NCBI GenBank assembly: GCA_964481465.1
Contig: CAYZTL010000007.1
Coordinates: 124,001-188,000 of the forward strand
Source: B10-G9 sp964481465
GTDB taxonomy: Bacteria > Chloroflexota > Anaerolineae > Anaerolineales > UBA11858
Length of the DNA stretch: 64,000 nucleotides
Direction: 5' to 3'
The notes below the pieces were generated by a model. It was not told the DNA's origin and made no database searches. It was given only the letters and a program-made list of their open reading frames with translations. How positions within the stretch are numbered: the stretch's first letter is position 1; each line of letters opens with the position of its first letter. This document shows, piece by piece, positions 49,592 to 59,480 of this stretch. The translations under genes were made by a program, and so were the position numbers.

Positions 49592-50965
49592 ATGTCCCCT
49601 TTAATCCTTGCTAGATGGCAGTTTGCCCTGACCACGATCTACCATTTCTTCTTCGTCCCCATAACCTTAGGCTTATCCATTTACCTCGCGATCCTAGAAA
49701 CCAAATACGTGACCAGCGGTGATGAAACCTACAAAGATATGGTGAAATTCTGGGGGAAGATTTTTTTAATTAATTTCGGACTCGGTGTGGTGACCGGCAT
49801 CGTCCAAGAATTTCAATTCGGCCTCAACTGGTCAGAATACTCCCGGTTTATGGGTGACATCTTTGGCGCACCTTTGGCCATCGAGGCTCTGCTGGCTTTT
49901 TACCTTGAATCCACTTTCATCGGGATCTGGATCTTTGGTTGGGACAAGTTGCCTAAAAAAATACACGCCGCTGCGATTTGGATGGTGGCGATCGGCGCCA
50001 ATATCTCCGCCTTTTGGATTCTGGTCGCTAACTCCTTCATGCAGAATCCAGTAGGTTATGCAATCAATGAAAATGGCCGGGCACAAATGACCAGCTTTGT
50101 AGAGTTGATCACCAATCCAAATGTCTGGTTCCAGTTCAGCCACGTGTTTACCGCAGGACTGGCGACCGCCGGCTTTCTGGTCATGGCCTTCAGCGCCTAT
50201 CACCTCATCCGCCGCAAAAAGGAAGCCCTGGATTTCTTCCAGCGCTCCTTCCGCTGGGCTGCTGCGTTCGCGGTCATCGGTTCCCTCCTCGTAGCCGGCA
50301 TCGGACACTTCCAAGGACAGTTTCTGGTCAAAGAACAACCCATGAAAATGTCCGCAGCGGAAGCCCACTGGACCACCGAGGATCCCGCTGCCCTCTCATT
50401 GTTTGCGGTCATCGATCAGGCCAACCAGCGCAACACCTTCAACATTAAAATCCCCCGCTTGCTGTCCTTTTTATCCTATAACACCTTCAGCGGTGAGGTC
50501 CCGGGCATCACTGAACTCCAATCCCAAGCCGAAGAGGAATACGGAGCCGGGGATTACATCCCGCCTGTGATCCTCAATTACTGGTCTTTCCGGGCCATGG
50601 TTGGGGCGGGTTTTGCAATGATCCTCCTCTCCTTGCTGAGCTTATTTTGGTCTTTCCGGGGGACCATAGTGGATCAAACCTGGTATCTCAAACTGCTGAT
50701 GTTCACGCCTATTTTGCCTACCACAGCCCTCACCACCGGTTGGCTCCTGACGGAAACCGGCCGTTTCCCGTGGATCGTATATGAATTACAAAAGATCGAA
50801 GACGCCGTCTCCCCCAATGTGAGCGCGGGGACAATCTTGTTCTCCTTGATCAGTTTCACCCTTTTGTATGGGGTGCTGATGGTCATTGGGATCCGACTGG
50901 CGCTTGAATACGGAAAACGCGATCCGGTCAACGTTCAAGAAAGTACAGGACAAGGGGAAATATGA
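49592..50965 (+). CDS. cydA: cytochrome bd oxidase subunit I
   Basis: A 457-residue CydA. ARWQFALTTIYHFFFVPITLGLS holds the haem b595 His, GHFQGQFLVKEQPMKMSAAEAHW the Q-loop region, and GWLLTETGRFPWIVYE the late conserved stretch. It is the quinol-oxidising subunit that reduces O2 to water with high affinity and so supports microaerobic growth. It overlaps cydB by ATGA. TATAAT at 49505-49510 may be its -10 element. Confidence 0.96.
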   Translation: MSPLILARWQFALTTIYHFFFVPITLGLSIYLAILETKYVTSGDETYKDMVKFWGKIFLINFGLGVVTGIVQEFQFGLNWSEYSRFMGDIFGAPLAIEALLAFYLESTFIGIWIFGWDKLPKKIHAAAIWMVAIGANISAFWILVANSFMQNPVGYAINENGRAQMTSFVELITNPNVWFQFSHVFTAGLATAGFLVMAFSAYHLIRRKKEALDFFQRSFRWAAAFAVIGSLLVAGIGHFQGQFLVKEQPMKMSAAEAHWTTEDPAALSLFAVIDQANQRNTFNIKIPRLLSFLSYNTFSGEVPGITELQSQAEEEYGAGDYIPPVILNYWSFRAMVGAGFAMILLSLLSLFWSFRGTIVDQTWYLKLLMFTPILPTTALTTGWLLTETGRFPWIVYELQKIEDAVSPNVSAGTILFSLISFTLLYGVLMVIGIRLALEYGKRDPVNVQESTGQGEI

Positions 50966-51981
50966 TGATATTAAACACAGTCTGGTTCATCTTGATCACC
51001 GTCCTTTTCATCGGTTTTTTCTTTCTGGAAGGCTTCGATTACGGGGTCGGCATTTTACTCCCCTTCTTGGGGAAAAGCGACCGTGAGCGAAGAGCGATCA
51101 TCAACACCATTGGCCCTTTCTGGGATGGAAATGAAGTCTGGATGATCACGGCGGGGGGCGCCTTGTTCGCCTCTTTTCCCGACGTCTACGCCACCCTGTT
51201 CAGCGGGTTTTACATCCCCCTGGTCTTGATCCTTTTAGGCCTGATCGCCCGGGGGGTTGGTTTTGAGTTCCGCAGCAAACGCGAGAGCGCCAGCTGGCGC
51301 CGGGGATGGGATTTTGCGATCTTCGCGGGAAGCCTTATTCCCGCCCTGCTGTGGGGTGTGGCTGTGGGAAATCTCATCCGCGGCGTCCCCATCGACGCGA
51401 ATTTTAATTACTCGGGGGGTCTTATCCCCCTGCTCAACCCCTACGCCTTGTGGACTGGATTGGTCTTTTTGGGGCTCTTTACCACCCACGGTGCCGCCTT
51501 CCTGAGCATTAAAACAGAAGGAGAGATCAGCAAACGCGCCCAGCAAACCGGATTCAAGGTCTGGATCTGGACATTGATTGCCACGGTGATCTTCTTGGTC
51601 TGGACGTTCATCGCCACCGACATCCTCCAAAACCCCGGTTTCGACGGGCTGCCAGCCGCGATCCTGGCCGCTTTGACGCTGCTCGCCATGGGCTGGTTCT
51701 TCAAGCAAGGTCGAGCGAAAACTGCCTTCCTGATGGGGGGGCTGAGCATTGGGTTGGTAACCATCATGGTCTTTTCAGGCTTATTCCCCCGCTTGATGAT
51801 CTCCACGCTTGACCCTGCCAACCACCTGACAATCTACAACGCCTCATCTAGCCCCTACACCCTTAAAGTCATGACCATTGTGGCCGCCATCTTCATGCCC
51901 ATCGTCCTTCTCTACCAAGGCTGGTCCTATTGGGTGTTCAGAAAACGGGTCAGCGCGGACAGCAGTGATTTGCACTACTGA
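50962..51981 (+). CDS. cydB: cytochrome bd oxidase subunit II
   Basis: A 339-residue CydB with about eight or nine helices. The start WFILITVLFIGFFFLEGFDYGVGILLP and FWDGNEVWMITAGGALFASFPDVYATLFSGFYIPL are diagnostic. It pairs with CydA in the membrane. The ATGA overlap points to coupled translation. The length is typical. The fused cydDC gene follows after 263 bases. Confidence 0.96.
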   Translation: MMILNTVWFILITVLFIGFFFLEGFDYGVGILLPFLGKSDRERRAIINTIGPFWDGNEVWMITAGGALFASFPDVYATLFSGFYIPLVLILLGLIARGVGFEFRSKRESASWRRGWDFAIFAGSLIPALLWGVAVGNLIRGVPIDANFNYSGGLIPLLNPYALWTGLVFLGLFTTHGAAFLSIKTEGEISKRAQQTGFKVWIWTLIATVIFLVWTFIATDILQNPGFDGLPAAILAALTLLAMGWFFKQGRAKTAFLMGGLSIGLVTIMVFSGLFPRLMISTLDPANHLTIYNASSSPYTLKVMTIVAAIFMPIVLLYQGWSYWVFRKRVSADSSDLHY

Positions 51982-52244
51982 ACTACCCCTGAGAGCGGAT
52001 GAGCCGGGTCTTGACAGGGAAGGATCTGAGTCCATCGGTTTCGCGCTCCAGGCACTCCCTTCCATTCCCGGGATCCGCGCCTTCAAGGAAACGCCGTTCA
52101 CCCGGCAGCGTCTTCCCGACCCACCCTGGGGTTCCCCCTCTCGAGCAGCGCCGGTCCACACAGGGTTACCCCGCTGCATCTGGGGAACGTACATGATCTC
52201 TGTTGAGTCCGAGGTCCAGAAACCAGCCTTAAATCAGAGAACCC

Positions 52245-55200
52245 ATGAATCTGAATAAACGACTTCTGGACTTTGCACGAGGCAGCCGTTTCTGGCTGGT
52301 GTTAACCCTCAGCGCCGGTTTCTTGGCGGGGATTCTGACCATCGGCCAGGCTTCCCTGGTCAGCCAGATCATCAACCGGGTTTTCTTGAAAGCAGAAACT
52401 TTTTCTCAGGTCCAAAAGCATTTAGTCTGGACTCTGGTCCTGATCCTCTTCCGGTTCGTTTTAGATTGGGTGAGACAAGGCAGCGGAGAGGTCATCGCAA
52501 TCCAGGTCAAAGAGAAGGTCCGCGCCCTGCTCCTGGAACATGTGGAGCGGCTTGGGCCGTCCTACACAATCAAAGAGCGGGCGGGTGAATTGTCAACCAC
52601 GCTGGTGGAAGGCGTGGAAGCGCTGCACGCATATTTCAGCCAATACCTTCCTCAACTCGTCCTCGCCGCCTTGATCCCCTTTTCCATACTGGTCTTCGTT
52701 TTCCCGCTGGATCCCCTCTCCGGTCTGATCCTGCTCGTCACGGCCCCTTTGATCCCCTTCTTCATGCTCTTGATCGGCCACACCGCCCAGACCATTACCG
52801 ACCGCCAATACCAAAGCATGAGCTGGTTGGCTGCCCAGTTTCTGGATGCCCTCCAAGGGCTGACCACCTTGAAAATCCTGGGACGAGCGAAAGCCCGCAC
52901 ACAGACCATAGCAGAAACCAGCGACCAATTCCGGAACTCGACCATCAAGGTGTTACGGGTGACCTTCCTCTCTGCATTTGTCCTGGAACTATTGGCCACC
53001 CTGAGTACAGCCTTGGTAGCGGTGGAGATCGGCTTGCGTTTGTTATATGCCCGGATCACCTTCCAACAAGCTTTTTTCCTGTTGATCATCGCCCCTGAAT
53101 TCTATCTCCCCCTCCGGCAGTTGGGTCTGCGTTTTCACGCCGGTATGGAAGGGGTGAGTGCCGCCCAGCGGATCTTTGAAATCTTAGACGCTGAGCCAGT
53201 TGTCAACCGCCCAGCCCAACCCGCCCCTCCTCCCCAACCCTCGTTCTCCGAGATCCGCTTTCAGGGAATCCGCTTCTCTTACCCCACAGAAGGTTTACCC
53301 ATCCTGCGCGGGATAAATTTCTTCCTGGCCAAAGGGGTGCAAATTGCCCTGGTGGGTCCGACCGGGTCGGGGAAAAGCACAATCGCTCAACTTCTGCTGG
53401 GTTTTTATGCTCCGGACGATGGGCAGATTTTGATCGACGACCGGGACCTTCAGGCTCTGGATATCGATCTATGGCGCGCCCAGATCGCCTGGGTCCCCCA
53501 AGAACCCACCCTATTCCATGACACAGTCGCTGCCAACATCCGGCTTGCCAATTCACAAGCAAGCCAGCGAGCTGTCCAGGAAGCTGCTCAAGCCGCCCAC
53601 CTCGACGAGGTCGTTTCCGCCCTCCCCCAAGGGTACCATACAGTGATCGGCGAGGGGGGCGCCCGCCTGAGCAGCGGACAAGCCCAGCGCCTGGCCCTGG
53701 CACGGGCTTTCTTGAAAGATGCCTCCCTCCTTCTCTTGGATGAACCCACGTCCCAACTCGACCCGGAGACGGAAATGCTCCTCGAACGGGCAACGCGCCG
53801 TTTGATGGTAGGGAGAACGGTACTCACGATTGCCCACCGTCTGGGCACCGTCTACCGCGCGGACCGCATCCTGGTCCTCGAAAAGGGGGCCATCGTAGAA
53901 AAAGGGACGCACCGAGACCTGATAGAAGCGGGGGGCATATACCGTGATCTGGTCCAGGCCTATACAGGAGCAGGAAAAAACTTCTCTCCCCCATTCTCCT
54001 CCCAAGAAAATGATTTGCAAAAAGGAAGTGCTCTTCCTTCCCGCCCCACAATCCAAGAAGGGCCCCCTCCCCAACAAATGGACGCTGATGATCAGGGAAA
54101 TAACCCCTCTCCCTTCCACACATTTCAGGGTTTGTTGGATTTTGTGAAACCGTACTGGAAGCGGGTTCTCCTCTCCGTGCTGCTGGGGACGCTGACCATC
54201 GCCAGCAGCCTGGGGTTGTTGGGAACCTCGGCATGGTTGATCGCTACCGCTGCCCTCCAACCCCCGCTGTCCCGTCTCAACGTAGCCATCGTCGGAGTGC
54301 GTTTTTTCGGCATCGCTCGCGGTGTACTGCGTTATTCGGAACGTTTGGTCTCCCATGATCTCACCTTCCGGATCCTGACCAAGATCCGGGTCTGGTTCTA
54401 CAAAACCCTGGAACCCCTGGCGCCAGCCCGTTTGATGACCTACCGAGCGGGAGATCTACTCAGCAGCCTGATCTCTGATGTGGAGATGCTGGAGGATTTT
54501 TACGTCAGAGCTTTGGCACCCCCACTGGTTGCCCTGCTGGTCGGGACAGGTGCAAGCCTTTACTTGGGCAGCTTTTCCCCCATACTGGGTCTGATTCTCC
54601 TGGCATTTTTCATCGCAATCGGCCTTGGTATCCCCCTCCTCACCCGCGCCCTGTCCAACGCCCCAGGACGGACATTGGTTAAAAAGATGGCTGAGCTCCA
54701 ATATGGATTGGTGGATTTCGTCCAGGGACTCCCCGACCTGAAAGCCTTTGGGCGGGCTGGATCAAACCGGGAAAAGATCAACCGCATAGGTCATGCTTAC
54801 GGGCACATCCAGAAAAGGATGGGATGGATTCGGGGCCTGGACTACGGGTTGAGCACGTTCTTGACCAACCTTGGCGCATGGGTTATCCTCCTCGCTGCCA
54901 TACCCATGGTGAGTGATGGGCACCTGTCCGGCATTCTCTTAGCGACGACCTTCATGATTGCCTGGGCAGCGTTTGAAGCAGTTCAGCCCCTTCCCCACGC
55001 AGCCCGGTCCTTATCCAGCTCCCTTAAGGCCGGGGAGCGTTTGTTTCAAATCGCGGATGAAAAACCCGAAGTGATCGATCCCCCTCTCCCGGAGCCGGTT
55101 CCGGAAACATACGGCATCTCCATTCAGAATCTCCGTTTCAGCTATCCAGATCAGCGCACCCCATGTCTGAAGGATCTCTCCCTCCAGGTAAAACCGGGGC

Positions 55201-55862
55201 AAAAAATAGCTTTGGTTGGTCCCAGCGGAGCTGGAAAGTCCACGCTCGCCCACCTGCTACTCCGATTCTGGGAGGTTAAGACAGGGAGCATCCGTTTGAT
55301 CCCCGGAGAGAAAGCGATCAACGCCTTTGCCCAGAGAGAGATCCGCGAGTCGATCAGCGTTGTTTCCCAGGACACTTACTTCTTTCATGACACGATTCTG
55401 GCAAACTTAAAATTAGCAAACCCGGAGGTCACGAAAGAGGAGATCATCGCTGCCGCACGCCAGGCCCGGATCCACGCCACAATCAGCGATTTTCCCCAAG
55501 GGTACGAGACCATGATGGGAGAACAAGGTGCCCGATTGAGCGCTGGGGAAAGGCAGCGTTTGGCGATGGCCCGGGCCTTTGTTAAGGACGGGACCATCTT
55601 CCTGCTGGACGAACCGACCGCCAATCTGGACCCCTTGACGGAAAGGGAAATCTTGGAAACCCTTTTCAGAGTTATTAAGGATAAAACCCTGCTGATGATC
55701 ACTCACCGGCTGGTCAAGCTAGATGAGATGGACCAGATATTCGTCCTGGATCATGGGAAGATCGCAGAACGCGGCACCCACCAGGAGTTGCTGGCTGAAA
55801 AGGGACTTTACCAGCGGATGTGGGAAATCCAAAATCGGATCATCGCTTACGGTGAAAGCTAG
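52245..55862 (+). CDS. cydDC: fused CydD-CydC thiol ABC exporter
   Basis: A 1205-residue fusion of two ABC half-transporters. The CydD half (about 1-575) has six helices and a nucleotide-binding domain with LVGPTGSGKS near 370 and LSSGQAQRLALARAF...LLLDEPTS near 475. A Pro/Gln-rich linker (about 578-625) leads to the CydC half, with GTSAWLIATAALQPP and RYSERLVSHD (CydC-typical), LVGPSGAGKS near 990 and LSAGERQRLAMARAF...LLDEPTANLD near 1100. It exports glutathione or cysteine for cytochrome bd assembly. The ribosome site is poor. Separate genes are more usual, but fusions are known in actinobacteria. Confidence 0.93.
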   Translation: MNLNKRLLDFARGSRFWLVLTLSAGFLAGILTIGQASLVSQIINRVFLKAETFSQVQKHLVWTLVLILFRFVLDWVRQGSGEVIAIQVKEKVRALLLEHVERLGPSYTIKERAGELSTTLVEGVEALHAYFSQYLPQLVLAALIPFSILVFVFPLDPLSGLILLVTAPLIPFFMLLIGHTAQTITDRQYQSMSWLAAQFLDALQGLTTLKILGRAKARTQTIAETSDQFRNSTIKVLRVTFLSAFVLELLATLSTALVAVEIGLRLLYARITFQQAFFLLIIAPEFYLPLRQLGLRFHAGMEGVSAAQRIFEILDAEPVVNRPAQPAPPPQPSFSEIRFQGIRFSYPTEGLPILRGINFFLAKGVQIALVGPTGSGKSTIAQLLLGFYAPDDGQILIDDRDLQALDIDLWRAQIAWVPQEPTLFHDTVAANIRLANSQASQRAVQEAAQAAHLDEVVSALPQGYHTVIGEGGARLSSGQAQRLALARAFLKDASLLLLDEPTSQLDPETEMLLERATRRLMVGRTVLTIAHRLGTVYRADRILVLEKGAIVEKGTHRDLIEAGGIYRDLVQAYTGAGKNFSPPFSSQENDLQKGSALPSRPTIQEGPPPQQMDADDQGNNPSPFHTFQGLLDFVKPYWKRVLLSVLLGTLTIASSLGLLGTSAWLIATAALQPPLSRLNVAIVGVRFFGIARGVLRYSERLVSHDLTFRILTKIRVWFYKTLEPLAPARLMTYRAGDLLSSLISDVEMLEDFYVRALAPPLVALLVGTGASLYLGSFSPILGLILLAFFIAIGLGIPLLTRALSNAPGRTLVKKMAELQYGLVDFVQGLPDLKAFGRAGSNREKINRIGHAYGHIQKRMGWIRGLDYGLSTFLTNLGAWVILLAAIPMVSDGHLSGILLATTFMIAWAAFEAVQPLPHAARSLSSSLKAGERLFQIADEKPEVIDPPLPEPVPETYGISIQNLRFSYPDQRTPCLKDLSLQVKPGQKIALVGPSGAGKSTLAHLLLRFWEVKTGSIRLIPGEKAINAFAQREIRESISVVSQDTYFFHDTILANLKLANPEVTKEEIIAAARQARIHATISDFPQGYETMMGEQGARLSAGERQRLAMARAFVKDGTIFLLDEPTANLDPLTEREILETLFRVIKDKTLLMITHRLVKLDEMDQIFVLDHGKIAERGTHQELLAEKGLYQRMWEIQNRIIAYGES

Positions 55863-56046
55863 GTAAAAATGGGCTGTCTCCATTTTCAAACCCTGGTTCT
55901 CGTTGCTCAGCGTATAGAGAAAGAGATCATCATCAACCTTTCCAGAATAACTAGGCAGGTAGGAATCCAGACAATTTTCTGATATAAAAAGGGAGGAAAG
56001 GGAGAGAATTTCTGGTTCCTCTGTCAACCCTGAAGGGAGGGAAAAC

Positions 56047-56760
56047 TTGACCCCGCAAATCCTCTTTGCGATCGGAATAGCGTTGATCTTCATGGTGGCA
56101 ATCCTGATCAGCATTTCAAAAAATCGGGAGACCGCGAAAAGGAAAATGCGGATTGCTTCCACTTTGGGATTCAAACCCCTGGAAAAAGCCCCTCCTCCTT
56201 TAGTAGAGGGTATCCAGAGACTTCACCCACAGACCTCTCCCCAAGCATTATCCATAGAGAACATTTACCACCGGCGAGACTTTGAGGGGGAATATTACCT
56301 TTTCGATCTGGATGACACATCTGACGAGGAAAGCGCCTGGCAAAATGCGGATGTGATCGGGATCATCTCACCCCAATTGGCCTTGCCCCGTTTTTACCTG
56401 ATCACCCTCCCACCTATAAACGAAGAAAGATGGCTGGGAAGGTTAATGGACCGGATGCTTGACAAAGTCTTTGATTGGGCAGCCGCTCATCAGGAGTTGA
56501 CCCGCGTCACCTATCCCAACAAATATGGCTTTGACGATCGATATGCCCTGTTCGTGGAAGATGAAAACACGGCCCAGAGCGTTTTCACCGACCAACACCT
56601 CAGCTCCTTGGCAGGCATAAAAACACCGTTTCAAATCATCGCTGCAGGGAATATGATGACCGTATCCCGCAGCTACCCCACATCCACACAGCCCAAAGAG
56701 TTCGAAATAAAAGCATTGTTTCGGGTATCTCGGGATCTATTCCAGCTCTTTCAAGAATAA
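56047..56760 (+). CDS. TM-anchored protein of unknown function
   Basis: A 237-residue protein with one N-terminal membrane helix (ILFAIGIALIFMVAILISI) and a cytoplasmic part of mixed charge. I do not recognise a family. The stretch FEGEYYLFDLDDTSDEES may be an acidic binding loop. The start is TTG, preceded by AAGGGAGGG at a good distance, so it is probably translated. It lies 184 bases after cydDC, and a weak hairpin (55866-55886) is in between, so it may be a separate unit. Confidence 0.65.
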   Translation: MTPQILFAIGIALIFMVAILISISKNRETAKRKMRIASTLGFKPLEKAPPPLVEGIQRLHPQTSPQALSIENIYHRRDFEGEYYLFDLDDTSDEESAWQNADVIGIISPQLALPRFYLITLPPINEERWLGRLMDRMLDKVFDWAAAHQELTRVTYPNKYGFDDRYALFVEDENTAQSVFTDQHLSSLAGIKTPFQIIAAGNMMTVSRSYPTSTQPKEFEIKALFRVSRDLFQLFQE

Positions 56761-56837
56761 AGGTAATTTAGGTAATCGAGATTTATCACCACGATTTATT
56801 GGTATTGAAATCATTTAATACTAATCATCAATCCGGA

Positions 56838-56846
56838 TGATATAAT
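56838..56846 (+). promoter_or_regulatory. extended -10 promoter of the DUF4332 gene
   Basis: TG, one base, TATAAT (56841-56846), no -35 at 17 bases. The expected leader is about 60 bases to the ATG at 56913. Confidence 0.5.
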
Positions 56847-56912
56847 CTCTTTAGATATTTGTCTCCCCATCTCTACGATGGGATCGTATCCAGAATCTCA
56901 AAAGGAGTGAAA

Positions 56913-57317
56913 ATGGCGAAACTTGAAAACATCGAAGGGATCGGATTGAAATTTGCAGGAAAACTGAGGAAGATCGGGGTCCGAAGCGCAAACAACCTCC
57001 TGAAAAAAGGGGCCACTCCCCGCGGCCGGGAAGAGATCGCACAGAAGAGTGGGGTAAGTGAGAAATTGGTCCTGGAATGGGTCAACCATGCAGACCTTTT
57101 TCGTATCAAAGGGGTGGGCGAAGAATACGCTGACCTTTTAGAAGAAGCCGGTGTGGATACCGTGCCGGAATTGGCGCAGCGTAATCCCCAAAACCTTTAC
57201 CAATCCATCCTGGAGACAAACAAGAAGAAACGCCTCGTCCGGCGTCCTCCATCCAAGAAAATGGTGGCTGACTGGGTCAAACAGGCCAAATCTCTGCCCA
57301 GGATCGTCCAATACTAA
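56913..57317 (+). CDS. DUF4332 helix-hairpin-helix protein
   Basis: A 134-residue protein. Two HhH-like units are visible: IEGIGLKFAGKLRKIGVRSANNLL and IKGVGEEYADLLEEAGVDTVPELA, joined by GRREEIAQKSGVSEKLVLEWV-like helices. DUF4332 proteins probably bind DNA or a partner through such units. The function is not known. The ATG at 56913 has AAAGGAG 5 bases upstream and is preferred over the earlier ATG at 56859. A hairpin terminator follows. Confidence 0.85.
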   Translation: MAKLENIEGIGLKFAGKLRKIGVRSANNLLKKGATPRGREEIAQKSGVSEKLVLEWVNHADLFRIKGVGEEYADLLEEAGVDTVPELAQRNPQNLYQSILETNKKKRLVRRPPSKKMVADWVKQAKSLPRIVQY

Positions 57318-57341
57318 TAGGCATGCCGGCAGGTAACGATG

Positions 57342-57373
57342 ACGCATTGGGAAAGAAAGCCAGCCCAATGCGT
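57342..57373 (+). terminator. terminator of the DUF4332 gene
   Basis: ACGCATTGGG (57342-57351) pairs with 57364-57373, then TTTG. It lies 24 bases past the stop. Confidence 0.75.
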
Positions 57374-57605
57374 TTTGCCCTTTAATCATTTGGAGTACTG
57401 TTTCCTTCTCCCTTGAGACCGAATTTCTTCCTCCGCCGGCGTAGATCAAAGAAATCACCCCCTGCATATCCCCCAACCTCCATCGTTTATAATGAATATA
57501 GGAAAGATCCTTTCTTCAACTTCAAAGTGAAAGAAAGGACAGCGGATTCGTCGTTATTCCGGCGCATAACTTTTCACCCATTCATTCACAAAAAGGAGGA
57601 AACCC

Positions 57606-58718
57606 ATGCTTACCTTAACGGCCATTAAGGCTGATATTGGTAGTATTGGGGGCCATACTAAACCATCCCAGAGGATGCTTGACACAGCTGAGGAGACCAT
57701 GCAAGGTGCCCTGGAAAAGGAGTTGATCTTCGACTACGACATTACCCACACCGGGGATGATGTTTGCTTGTTGATGACCCATTCCCATGGGGAAAGCGCA
57801 GAAGAGATCCACAACTTGGCTTGGGATGCGTTTACAGAGATGACGAAGACAGCCCAAGAACAAAATCTATACGGAGCAGGACAGGATCTGTTGAAAGACG
57901 CGCCCTCCGGCAATGTCCGCGGTGCCGGGCCAGGGGCAGCGGAGATCGAGATCGACACCGAAGCCCCGGAAAGAAAGGGGGAACCGTTCCTCGTCTTCAC
58001 GGCAGATAAATGCGGCCCGGGTGTGTTCAATTTCCCACTCTGGGCTGTGTTTACCAGTCCCATGTACAACGCCGGGTTGATGCTGCCCAAGATGTACAAG
58101 GGATTCAAATTTGTGGTCATCGATATGGAGTACGCCGGGGGCGATAAAGTCATTGAGCTTAACGCGCCTGAGGAACATATCGATTTGGCGGTTCTCCTCC
58201 GGGATGAAAACCGGTTCGGCATCCAGGAGATTTACTCCAGAAACCACCCGGAGCAAAAGGTCGTTTCCGTTTCCACCGACCGGCTGCACACCATCGCCGG
58301 GGAATATAAGGGGAAAGACGATCCGGTGGCTATTGTCCGGTCCCAAAACATCTTCCCTGCCCCGGAAGAGATCGTCAGCCCATTCATGACAGCCCATTTC
58401 GCGGCCGGCGGCGCCCGCGGCAGCCATCACATGCCGCTGATGCCTGTAGCCATCAACACCGCCGTCGCCAGCCCATACTGTATCCCCCTCATCTCGTGCA
58501 TGGCGTACTCGGTGACAGAAACGGGGAAGCTGACCGAAGGGGTGGATATGTTTGGAAACACAACCTGGGACAACACCCGGTTCAAAGCCCAACGACGGGC
58601 GGAAGAAATCAGACAGCAGGGGTTTGTGGGCGCAGCCATGCTCCCCATGCAGGAACTGGAATACAGCTCTCTGATGCAGTCCCTGGAACGTTTGGAGGGC
58701 AGGTTTGAACTGAAATAA
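57606..58718 (+). CDS. fbp: fructose-1,6-bisphosphate aldolase/phosphatase (archaeal type V FBPase)
   Basis: A 370-residue bifunctional enzyme that condenses triose phosphates and dephosphorylates the product to fructose-6-P, giving one-way gluconeogenesis. The N-terminus (ITLTAIKADIGS-like, here LTLTAIKADIGSIGGHTKPS) and DDVCLLMTHSHG, DKCGPGVFNFPLW and GGARGSHHMPLMPV are diagnostic. The Schiff-base Lys lies in EYKGKDDPV with the partner Tyr two residues earlier. Common in archaea and deep-branching thermophilic bacteria. A TATAAT lies 113 bases upstream at 57488, and AAAGGAGG precedes the ATG. Confidence 0.93.
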   Translation: MLTLTAIKADIGSIGGHTKPSQRMLDTAEETMQGALEKELIFDYDITHTGDDVCLLMTHSHGESAEEIHNLAWDAFTEMTKTAQEQNLYGAGQDLLKDAPSGNVRGAGPGAAEIEIDTEAPERKGEPFLVFTADKCGPGVFNFPLWAVFTSPMYNAGLMLPKMYKGFKFVVIDMEYAGGDKVIELNAPEEHIDLAVLLRDENRFGIQEIYSRNHPEQKVVSVSTDRLHTIAGEYKGKDDPVAIVRSQNIFPAPEEIVSPFMTAHFAAGGARGSHHMPLMPVAINTAVASPYCIPLISCMAYSVTETGKLTEGVDMFGNTTWDNTRFKAQRRAEEIRQQGFVGAAMLPMQELEYSSLMQSLERLEGRFELK

Positions 58719-58732
58719 AGGGGAACTTAAAG

Positions 58733-58780
58733 GATAAGAGACCTGATTGAAGTGCTTTAGACTTTCAATCAGATCTTATC
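58733..58780. terminator. long hairpin after fbp
   Basis: GATAAGA...CTGATTGAA (58733-58751) pairs with 58764-58780 with a small bulge. A T/C tract follows. It separates convergent fbp and nitroreductase genes. Confidence 0.7.
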
Positions 58781-58832
58781 TCTTCCATCTCATCCGCTCA
58801 CTTGAAGGGCCGGGTAAGAACCGACCTGCAAC

Positions 58833-59351
58833 CTATTTACCCCACGTCTCCCAGTGGACCGTATCTTGAAAAGGACGTCGGCCCCCTGGCTGGGGAGGAC
58901 GTGTGAGGGCTTCTTCATCTTCAGGGTAGCCAAAAGAGAGGGCGATATAGCATTCTCTGTCCTCTGGGAACCCTAACAACTGTCGGGCCTGTTCCCGTTC
59001 ATAAATGGTGGCCGGGACGGATCCAATGCCCAGCTCCCAAGCAGCCAATTGCATGTAAGCGGCAGCCTGACCGGCATCGAACATAATGCTGAAGCGCTGC
59101 GTAAAAGGCGGGGTGACGATGGCTACCCCCAGTGCAGCTCCGGCGAGATGCCCTGCGTACGTGCCGCATTCAGAAAAAGCTTTCAACCGCTCCTCGTCCT
59201 GGATGGCGATGAAATCCCAAGGCTGTCTGTTCTTTGCTGACTGCGCCCGCCGGCCGGCATTGAGGATAGATCTCACTGCTTCCTCGGGTAAGGGTCCCTG
59301 GTTAAACTTCCTGGTAGCGCGTTTGGTTTGTATGGCTTCTGAAACCTGCAT
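58833..59351 (-). CDS. nitroreductase family FMN protein
   Basis: A 172-residue nitroreductase-fold flavoprotein. The N-terminus EAIQTKRATRKFNQGPLPEEAVRSILNAGRRAQSAKNRQPW is typical, and WELGIGSVPATIYEREQARQLLGFPEDRECYIALSFGYP fits the C-terminal FMN/cap part. It would reduce nitro-compounds, quinones or flavins with NAD(P)H. The natural substrate is unknown. The length is typical of the short single-domain group. Confidence 0.88.
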   Translation of the reverse strand: MQVSEAIQTKRATRKFNQGPLPEEAVRSILNAGRRAQSAKNRQPWDFIAIQDEERLKAFSECGTYAGHLAGAALGVAIVTPPFTQRFSIMFDAGQAAAYMQLAAWELGIGSVPATIYEREQARQLLGFPEDRECYIALSFGYPEDEEALTRPPQPGGRRPFQDTVHWETWGK

Positions 59352-59480
59352 AAAAATATCTCCTCGTATTTATATTTAATGACGATCGGACACCCTTATT
59401 GTACCTGATCCCCTCCGGGCTTGTTTTTCATCCTTCCCTTCCAATGAGCGTTTATATCATATTGAAAAGTTACCGCTACA

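Noticed and set aside
53203..54356. Long minus-strand open frames opposite cydDC
   Set aside because: They mirror strongly conserved ABC-transporter coding sequence and are low-complexity Arg/Gly/Pro.
55866..55886. Hairpin after cydDC as a terminator
   Set aside because: The stem is only 7 A/T-rich pairs and no T run follows.
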